Assembly (NCBI GenBank): GCA_947630385.1
Contig: CANRHG010000047.1
Location: forward strand, 1-11,248
Direction: 5' to 3'
Source: an uncultured Eubacteriaceae bacterium
GTDB taxonomy: Bacteria; Bacillota; Clostridia; Eubacteriales; Eubacteriaceae
DNA length: 11,248 nucleotides
Under the pieces are notes generated by a model, which searched no databases, had not been told where the DNA came from, and saw only the letters and a list, made by a program, of their open reading frames with translations. The first letter of the stretch is position 1. The number at the start of each line of letters is the position of its first letter. A program made the position numbers and the translations under genes. This document shows, piece after piece, positions 6,473-11,248 of the stretch.

Positions 6473-7100
6473 AACAGATTTTTGGCAAACCACTTAACAA
6501 TTCTTTCGGATGTAAGCGGATCGCCGAGTTCACTAAAGCCATTTGTTAAAAATAAAGTATTAGATTTTAAAGTTTTTGTTAAGATTTTCCTAGTAATATT
6601 TGGATCCACCGTTTTCGAGTAAAATTCTTTTATCTCCCCAGCTTCCCTAATGTAAATTGTCGCTTTATTCATAGAAAGCTTTTCGTAAGTAATCTTAGGA
6701 TCTAAATCACTATCATAAAAACTCCCTAAATTAACGAACAATTCGTACTCAAAAACATCTTTATCTACACTAAAGGTTATTTCAAACTTTATATCTTTTT
6801 CTTCTTCAAGGTAATTCGGTATTAGTTTAAATCTTCAAACGGTTTAAGGTTTGAAAAATTGTTAAAACCTCCGTTAAGAACAATATTTTTAAGGAAATCC
6901 AGTGATTTTAAAAAATTGGTTTTTCCGGAAGCGTTGGCTCCATAGATGACGGCAGTTGACAAACCGTTAATAGTAAATTTCTCGTTTTCTTCTTTAAGGA
7001 GTGAGTAGTTTAATTCATCAACTGTGTCATCTGGAATCATTGAAAGACAAACTTGATCGTTAAAGCATTTAAAATTGGATACGGAAAATTCTAAAAGCAT
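6473..7100 (-). pseudogene. AAA15-family ATPase, N-terminal half (frame-shifted, IS-truncated)
   Basis: Begins at ATG 7100 (MLLEFSVSNFKCFNDQ, the classic start of COG1106 ATPases). Walker A is GANASGKT at residues 54-61. The first frame stops at 6822-6824 after NLKPFEDLN. The family-like sequence continues in the -1 frame as LIPNYLEEEKDIKFEITF and then VNLGSFYDSD to KWFAKNLL, where the IS begins; the C-terminal half resumes at 4422. Together the pieces give about 430 residues, a normal length for the family. It lies 40 bases after the glycosyltransferase stop on the same strand, with only a weak ribosome site, and is far more AT-rich than its neighbours. It is most likely an inactivated defence-type ATPase gene unless the IS excises and the frame change is bypassed. 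Confidence 0.85.
6822..6831 (-). other. UUUAAAC slippery heptamer followed by stop
   Basis: On the reverse strand TTTAAAC (6825-6831) is phased as T TTA AAC in the ATG 7100 frame and is followed immediately by TAA (6822-6824). A -1 slip here enters exactly the frame that carries the rest of the ATPase. No strong stimulatory hairpin is seen downstream, so a simple one-base deletion in an AT tract is an equally good explanation. Confidence 0.35.
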
Positions 7101-7140
7101 ATTCTTGGTTTTATTTAAAATTATTTCCCCGGTAATAAGA

Positions 7141-7839
7141 CTAGCGGAACTTATCGATAAACAGGGCGAGCGGGACTTTGATCATATAATCGATGCTTTT
7201 GATCGGACTGATCGAGGTGACCCCACCCATGCGTTCGTTCATGCTTACCGGAACTTCGGTGACGCGAAAATTTTGGTTGAGCAGTCTTACGGCCGACTCC
7301 GGCTCGGGATAATCGGTCGGGTACTGTTTGGCGAAAAATTCAATGACCTCTTTATCCGCTGCCCGGAATCCGGAAGTAGGGTCGGTGATTTTCGTATGGC
7401 ACAGTAGGTTAATGAGCGTTGAGATGATACTACTTCCCAAACGGCGCATATGGGTCGACTGGAACTCACTTTCGCTTTTATCCAGGTAGCGCGTTCCGAT
7501 ACACATGTTGGCTTCTCCGCTTTCGAGCGGCTCGACGATCGCGTCGACGTAAGAAATATCGTGTTGCCCGTCGCCGTCGAACTGGATTGCCACGTCGTAA
7601 TCATTCTCGAAAGCGTATTTGTAGCCGGTCTGAACGGCGCCACCGATACCGAGATTGGTCGTGAGGTTGACGTGGTTTAAGTTATTTTCTTCTAAGATCT
7701 TAGCCGTCTTGTCGGACGAACCGTCGTTGACAAAGATGTAGTCGAGCTCGTGTTTTCCGTCGTAACTTTTTACCATATCGACGACCTTTAAGATATTTTC
7801 TTCCTCGTTATACGCGGGTATGATCAGTAGTACTTTCAT
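7141..7839 (-). CDS. Family 2 glycosyltransferase (DPM1-like)
   Basis: 232 residues with a GT-A fold. It shows the nucleotide-sugar half VLLIIPAYNEEENI, FVNDGSSDKT, NLGIGGAVQTGY, and the metal-binding FDGDGQHD (DxD type), then IGTRYLDKSESEF and DPTSGFRAADKEV. No membrane helices, so it is a soluble or peripheral enzyme transferring a sugar from a nucleotide donor, probably to a polyprenyl phosphate or a surface-glycan precursor; the exact sugar cannot be read from sequence. ATG 7839 lies 32 bases inside the end of the upstream DUF2304 gene, which suggests coupled translation. GT2 and DUF2304 genes are frequent partners. Codon use is host-like. Confidence 0.9.
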   Translation of the reverse strand: MKVLLIIPAYNEEENILKVVDMVKSYDGKHELDYIFVNDGSSDKTAKILEENNLNHVNLTTNLGIGGAVQTGYKYAFENDYDVAIQFDGDGQHDISYVDAIVEPLESGEANMCIGTRYLDKSESEFQSTHMRRLGSSIISTLINLLCHTKITDPTSGFRAADKEVIEFFAKQYPTDYPEPESAVRLLNQNFRVTEVPVSMNERMGGVTSISPIKSIDYMIKVPLALFIDKFR

Positions 7840-8185
7840 TCGTTTTCTTCTTAGATTTTAGCTCTTTTTCGAGCAACGCTATTTTTTGGACCAGGTTCTT
7901 GTTTTTTTCCTTCAGTTCGCTAATGACCATCGTATTGTTTAAAATGAGTACGATCAACAATAGGATCGAGATCAAAAACAAGAGCGACGGCGGGTACTCG
8001 ACGCCTACGATCCCGGAGATCCAGACGATGATATTTGGAAAACATCCGATCAAAAAGATCAAAACGGCTCCGACCGACCACCACAGGCTCAGATCGATCG
8101 AGAGTTTTCGCTTCCTTACGCTATTAAAGATATAGATCATTAGGACTAGGCCTAAGAATATAAAAAAATATCGAGCTTTGTACAT
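7808..8185 (-). CDS. DUF2304-family membrane protein
   Basis: 125 residues from ATG 8185 (MYKARYFFIF), chosen because GAGG lies 5 bases upstream; an in-frame start further upstream (8239) has no ribosome site. There are three membrane segments (about residues 4-21, 33-57 and 64-87) with KRKLSIDLSLWW between the first two, a pattern typical of DUF2304, followed by a charged C-terminal coiled coil (ELKEKNKNLVQKIALLEKEL). The function is not established. Because the family is repeatedly adjacent to GT2 enzymes, a role as membrane partner or anchor for the downstream glycosyltransferase is inferred. First gene of the leftward unit. Confidence 0.8.
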   Translation of the reverse strand: MYKARYFFIFLGLVLMIYIFNSVRKRKLSIDLSLWWSVGAVLIFLIGCFPNIIVWISGIVGVEYPPSLLFLISILLLIVLILNNTMVISELKEKNKNLVQKIALLEKELKSKKKTNESTTDHTRV

Positions 8186-8210
8186 AATTTCCTCGTTGTG
8201 AGCGCAAATA

Positions 8211-8305
8211 AAATATAACGTAAAACTATTATAAATCAAATCCTTGGTAGTTAATGAAACGTTTTTGCAATGATTTTTTTTAGAACGTGAGTTTTACGTT
8301 ATAAT
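8211..8305. promoter_or_regulatory. Divergent promoter region with 14-bp inverted repeat
   Basis: TATAACGTAAAACT (8214-8227) is the exact reverse complement of AGTTTTACGTTATA (8290-8303); 62 bases separate them. The right arm runs into a perfect TATAAT (8300-8305) for the rightward VanY-like gene. The left arm runs into TATATT (reverse strand, 8211-8216), a possible -10 for the leftward DUF2304 gene. No good -35 boxes are seen, so an activator or shared operator is plausible. A second leftward TATAAT is at 8228-8233. Confidence 0.5.
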
Positions 8306-8330
8306 TAGTGGTGAACCATAGAGGTCAAGC

Positions 8331-9305
8331 ATGGCACAAAACAACGAAAACACACAAAACGAAGCTTTTGCTCCGGAATCGGAATTGGCTGCCGATAAGC
8401 AAGAGCCTGCAACCAAAAATATCAAGAAGAAGAAAGGTCGAATTCGCCGGTTCTTTTCCGGTTTAAGCAATACGGAGATTTCGATCATCATTATTGGAAT
8501 TCTTCTGGCTGCGATCATGATCGGGGCTTTTTACTACCTTTACACAGAAGCTTTAAAGACCAGAAGAGCTTTGCCGCAAAACGGCCTGATTTCGGCCGAT
8601 GACGAACAAAGCTGGATGTTAAAAGTCGTCAACGAACAAAGCGGTTTAAGCATCGATACGGAAGTCCCGGTTTCGACCATCGCCGACACGACGGCGGGAA
8701 TTTCCATAGACGCGCGGGCTACCAAAGAAGCCACGGAATTTTTAAAAGCGGCCCGAAGAGCCAACCCCGACGTCGATATCCAGATCGTTCAGGGTTACCG
8801 CAGCGTAGCCGCCTATGCAAACGATTATAATACCCGGATAAATCAGTTGGTCGAAGAGCAGGATTTCTCACAAGAACAGGCCCAACAGCAGACGCTGACC
8901 GAGATGATGCAGCCGGGAACAAACGAGCATAGCCTTGGGCTTTTGATCAATTTCAGCATCAACGGTGTGACGGACCCGACGACTTTTGAAGGAATGGAAG
9001 CAAGCAATTGGCTAAAAGAAAACGCCCACAATTACGGGTTTATTCAGCGTTATCCCAAAGACAAGGACGCCGTGACCGGTCGGCCGTACGATCCGACGGC
9101 TTACCGTTACGTGGGAAAAGACAACGCCCGTAAGATCTACGAGCAGGGCCTCACCCTTGAAGAGTATAACCAACAGCTCGCCCAACAACAGGCCGAAGAG
9201 GCCGCCAGACAAGCCGAAGAAGCCGCAAGGCAAGCCGCCGAACAGGCAGCCCAACAGCAACAAGCGCAGCCCGAAGCTGCTCCCCAGGACAATCCGACAG
9301 GGTGA
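8331..9305 (+). CDS. Membrane-anchored VanY/M15B-fold protein with degenerate active site
   Basis: 324 residues; GAGG lies 6 bases before ATG 8331. A polar N-terminus and a Lys/Arg-rich stretch (31-40) precede one membrane helix (about 50-71), giving an outside C-terminal domain. Residues about 95-265 follow the D-Ala-D-Ala carboxypeptidase M15B (VanY/LdcB-type) pattern: QGYRSVAAY, PGTNEHSLGLLINFS, ENAHNYGFIQRYPKDKDAVTG, YDPTAYRYVG. The usual SxHxxGxxxD reads N198-x-H200 ... N207, and the usual EPWH reads D254-P-T-A257. Two of three zinc ligands and the catalytic Glu are therefore changed; it is probably a pseudo-peptidase that binds rather than cuts peptidoglycan peptides. The C-terminus (about 280-324) is a Gln/Ala/Glu-rich, repeat-like coil. 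Single-gene unit, divergent from DUF2304-GT2. Confidence 0.85.
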   Translation: MAQNNENTQNEAFAPESELAADKQEPATKNIKKKKGRIRRFFSGLSNTEISIIIIGILLAAIMIGAFYYLYTEALKTRRALPQNGLISADDEQSWMLKVVNEQSGLSIDTEVPVSTIADTTAGISIDARATKEATEFLKAARRANPDVDIQIVQGYRSVAAYANDYNTRINQLVEEQDFSQEQAQQQTLTEMMQPGTNEHSLGLLINFSINGVTDPTTFEGMEASNWLKENAHNYGFIQRYPKDKDAVTGRPYDPTAYRYVGKDNARKIYEQGLTLEEYNQQLAQQQAEEAARQAEEAARQAAEQAAQQQQAQPEAAPQDNPTG

Positions 9306-9357
9306 AGCCACACGTGCTACTTATCCCAGGTGTTTCTCCGTATAGTAGCCTAAAAGC

Positions 9358-9446
9358 CCGTTTATAACCGTAAGCTTAGTTACTACCTTTTTATTAAGAT
9401 GACCCAAATTAATCAAGACTTTAGCTTATAAAAGTAAACGGTTTTT
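9358..9446 (+). terminator. Possible long-looped terminator after VanY-like gene
   Basis: CCGTTTA (9358-9364) pairs with TAAACGG (9435-9441), and TAAGC (9371-9375) with GCTTA (9424-9428) across a 6x6 internal loop; TTTTT (9442-9446) follows. The loop is about 48 nt, so the structure is weaker than a classic terminator. A 6-bp pair GCTACT/AGTAGC (9316-9321/9344-9349) precedes it. The rest of 9306-9490 shows nothing recognisable. Confidence 0.35.
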
Positions 9447-9491
9447 CGCTCTCTAGAATCGGCCAGGGGCAGCAGCACAGCCTTCGTTTCG

Positions 9492-9519
9492 TTGACAAGG
9501 ATTCATTCTGTCTGATAAT
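9492..9519 (+). promoter_or_regulatory. Promoter of ptsH
   Basis: Perfect TTGACA (9492-9497), 16 bases, GATAAT (9514-9519). TATAAA starts slightly further on. The predicted leader is about 25-30 bases, then GGAG (9541-9544) before ATG 9552. Confidence 0.7.
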
Positions 9520-9551
9520 ATAAATCAATAATAAGCGATAGGAGATTGATA

Positions 9552-9809
9552 ATGAAGGAATTTACGTACGTCATTACGGACCCCGCAGGTATCCACGCCC
9601 GTCCAGCTGGACTGTTAGTTAAACAGACGCAACCTTATGAATCGGAAGTTTCGATCATCAAAGGCGACAAAAAAGGTAACGCCAAGAGTATGCTCAGCGT
9701 TATGGGCCTAGGAGCCAAACACGGCGAAGAATTGGTCATACAGGCCGACGGTCCAGATGAAGATGTTGTAATCACTGAACTTGAAGACTTCTTCAAAAGC
9801 AATCTTTAA
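9552..9809 (+). CDS. ptsH: Phosphocarrier protein HPr
   Basis: 85 residues. It relays phosphate from enzyme I (PEP-dependent) to sugar-specific EIIA proteins in the phosphotransferase system, in the cytoplasm. The active-site histidine is H15 in DPAGIHARPAG. Serine S46 in NAKSMLSVMGLG is the HPr kinase target used for catabolite control in Bacillota. I chose ATG 9552 over an in-frame TTG at 9546 because it gives the standard MKEFTYVITD start and lies 7 bases from GGAG. It stands alone between its own promoter and terminator; ptsI is not adjacent downstream, unlike the common ptsHI operon. Confidence 0.96.
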   Translation: MKEFTYVITDPAGIHARPAGLLVKQTQPYESEVSIIKGDKKGNAKSMLSVMGLGAKHGEELVIQADGPDEDVVITELEDFFKSNL

Positions 9810-9814
9810 AATTC

Positions 9815-9840
9815 AACCGGCTCTTGCCGGTTTTTTCTTT
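9815..9840 (+). terminator. Intrinsic terminator of ptsH
   Basis: Stem AACCGGC/GCCGGTT (9815-9821/9826-9832), loop TCTT, then a T-rich tail to 9840. Only about 11 bases separate the tail from the next start codon. Confidence 0.9.
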
Positions 9841-9851
9841 TTATAGCCAAA

Positions 9852-11248
9852 ATGCAAAATTGGATCATCGACGGTTATAAAGCCGAATTAACCCTAAACG
9901 AACAAAACCTGGAAACGGGTATTATCGATCTCGACGGCGCCGCCGCGCATTATTTTGACCTAAGTTATGACAACAAAAAAGACCGAAGGCTCTTAATCTA
10001 TTACGAAGGCAGAGAGTATCCCTCGTACGGCCAAAACCAAAGGGAGCCTAAGCTCGCGCTGAGCAAAGCCCTGACGAGCCGACTCATCGGCGTTTTTCCA
10101 GATTACAAGCAGTACTACAGCGAAGCGCACGAAGGTGAGCGGCCCAAACTTATCTTCGATAAGACCGGCTCGGACGAATACAACCTTCGTCTGGTGCTGC
10201 CCTGGAACAAAGCCATCGGTCTAAAGCAGGATCTTTTTGAGTTTTTGGGCACGGGGAAAAATCTTGGTAAGCTCAAAGACTCTTACGACGTCGTGTTCGT
10301 GCGTGAACTCTTCGATAACCTGGACAATCAGGGAAACAGCGACGTCTTTATGGTCTCGGGCAAGCTCAAGCGTAGGCTCGAAAAACGCCTCGACGCTACC
10401 GGAAAGATCGACGAGCAGGCCGAAAACAACATAGATAACCTAAAAGAAGCGGGACTGGACGAAATTCTTTCTTTTCTCTTGGACCACCAGTACCCGAAGC
10501 TTTCCGAAAAAGATTTTATCCGCATCAGTCAGACCAACGATCACTTTCTGTTCCAGCTCAATCCGGCCCTTCAGACCGAACTCTCGACCGACGACCGGAA
10601 CTTTATCGTCAAAAATATGGACCAAAAGCTCGAGGCCTATTACGCGAGGGAAGACGCGCCTTCGCTGACCGACAGCTTTGAAAACTTAATGTTTGACTAC
10701 GACACCTATTTCACCAAAGATTTCCGCTATTCCTTTAAAGACCTCATCACCGACAGCATTCCGGACGCGCTGATGAATCTGGGCGTGGTCGATCTGACGA
10801 AGTACGATATCCGGGGTTTTGCCGGCGTAGACGACTGGGCCCTGGTGCCGTACATTTCGGTCACCGATAAAGAAAGCTCAAGGATCCGCGATACGGGCCT
10901 TTACATCGCTTATCTGTTAAACAAAGATACCAAACATCTGTACCTTACCCTCATCAACGGTTTTCTTCCGCTCGAAGAAGAGTTAAAGCACCAGGGGCTG
11001 GAAGGTGAAGAGTTACTCGAAGCCTTAAATCTGGCCCTACTCCAAAAAGCGGACGCTTACCGGGGCCTGATGAGCATGGGGACGTTCTCAAAAGACGCGG
11101 ATAAAGTCGAACTTCCCGACAAGCGTTACGAAAACGGGATCATCGCCTATAAACTTTACGACAAACGCGCCCCGCTCGAAGAAACGATTAGGGAAGACCT
11201 CAGCGAACTCATGGGACTTTATGAAACGGCCCTGGGGCTTAATCCGGA
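9852..11248 (+). CDS. McrB N-terminal (MrcB_N/DUF3578-like) domain protein, 3' end outside window
   Basis: Open from ATG 9852 to the window end: 465 codons plus two bases, no stop. Residues about 1-270 match nothing I recognise; they include a basic segment GKLKRRLEKRLDATGK and charged helical stretches. From about 272 the pattern of the McrB N-terminal domain appears: YDIRGFAGVDDWALVPYISV (W329), then GLYIAYLLNKDTKHLYLTL and later YENGIIAYKLYD. In known proteins this domain is followed by an AAA+ GTPase (McrB) that works with the nuclease McrC to cleave modified DNA, or by other effector domains; here the following part is outside. The start has no ribosome site and sits 11 bases past the ptsH terminator. 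Codon use is host-like. A type IV restriction or related defence role is inferred. Confidence 0.72.
   Translation, partial: MQNWIIDGYKAELTLNEQNLETGIIDLDGAAAHYFDLSYDNKKDRRLLIYYEGREYPSYGQNQREPKLALSKALTSRLIGVFPDYKQYYSEAHEGERPKLIFDKTGSDEYNLRLVLPWNKAIGLKQDLFEFLGTGKNLGKLKDSYDVVFVRELFDNLDNQGNSDVFMVSGKLKRRLEKRLDATGKIDEQAENNIDNLKEAGLDEILSFLLDHQYPKLSEKDFIRISQTNDHFLFQLNPALQTELSTDDRNFIVKNMDQKLEAYYAREDAPSLTDSFENLMFDYDTYFTKDFRYSFKDLITDSIPDALMNLGVVDLTKYDIRGFAGVDDWALVPYISVTDKESSRIRDTGLYIAYLLNKDTKHLYLTLINGFLPLEEELKHQGLEGEELLEALNLALLQKADAYRGLMSMGTFSKDADKVELPDKRYENGIIAYKLYDKRAPLEETIREDLSELMGLYETALGLNP

Noticed and set aside
3727..6473. 13-bp direct repeat AAGATTTCATTTA (3727-3739 and 6459-6471) and an inverted 13-bp copy GATTTCATTTATA (6461-6473 versus 4384-4396)
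   Set aside because: Could suggest a larger mobile unit, but the matches are short and AT-rich, and the ATPase halves on both sides of the IS fit together without it.
7075..7407. 110-codon + strand frame opposite the glycosyltransferase and ATPase start
   Set aside because: Antisense shadow of two well-supported minus-strand reading frames; no family features.
8331..9305. Annotation as an active D-Ala-D-Ala carboxypeptidase
   Set aside because: Key zinc ligands and the catalytic Glu are replaced; only the fold-level assignment is kept.
9012..9311. 99-codon hydrophobic frame antisense to the VanY-like gene
   Set aside because: Arises from the Gln/Ala-rich repeat read backwards; no ribosome site.
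1..11248. CRISPR array, rRNA genes, prophage genes, replication origin
   Set aside because: No regularly spaced repeats, no rRNA-like sequence and no such genes were seen on either strand.

Overview
The window looks like a chromosomal segment of a Gram-positive, low-to-mid GC bacterium (Bacillota; an Erysipelotrichia- or Clostridia-like host is my guess, at low confidence). The reasons are a DNA polymerase I whose 3'-5' exonuclease residues are lost, polA next to coaE, an HPr with both His15 and the regulatory Ser46, AGGAGG-type ribosome sites, and U-tailed hairpin terminators. Host genes are moderately GC-rich; one gene (the AAA15 ATPase) is strikingly AT-rich and looks imported.

Layout. 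1-3152 (+): polA (5' end outside the window) overlapping coaE. 3149-3356: tandem sigma70-type promoters and tRNA-Leu(GAG). 3366-3732: AT-rich spacer with an orphan promoter-terminator pair, a possible small RNA. 3733-7100 (-): one AAA15-family (COG1106-like) ATPase gene split by an insertion sequence. Its C-terminal half is at 3733-4422 and its N-terminal half at 6473-7100, and the N-terminal half also carries a -1 frame change exactly at a UUUAAAC heptamer. 4423-6472 (+): an IS110-superfamily element (about 2.05 kb) with a DEDD/serine transposase, an RNA-like hairpin array in its left end and an unusually long (about 0.7 kb) non-coding right end. 7141-8185 (-): a DUF2304 membrane protein and a GT2 glycosyltransferase, translationally overlapping. 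8186-8330: divergent promoter region with a perfect 14-bp inverted repeat. 8331-9305 (+): a membrane-anchored M15B/VanY-fold protein that has lost most of its zinc and catalytic residues. 9552-9809 (+): ptsH (HPr) with its own promoter and terminator. 9852-11248 (+): an open gene running off the window that carries an McrB N-terminal (MrcB_N/DUF3578-like) domain behind about 270 unrecognised residues, a probable type IV restriction or related defence gene.

Most interesting: the right end of the IS can fold into a closed RNA domain of about 198 nt (13-bp closing stem, 5837-5849 with 6022-6034). It contains a stem/internal-loop/stem hairpin whose two loop strands match, six bases each, the two sides of the junction that would form between the IS's own ends. 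This is what the donor-binding loop of an IS110/IS1111 bridge RNA should look like. Functionally the window combines housekeeping genes, a surface-glycan gene pair, and two defence-type genes, one of which (AAA15) is currently disrupted by the bridge-RNA-type IS.
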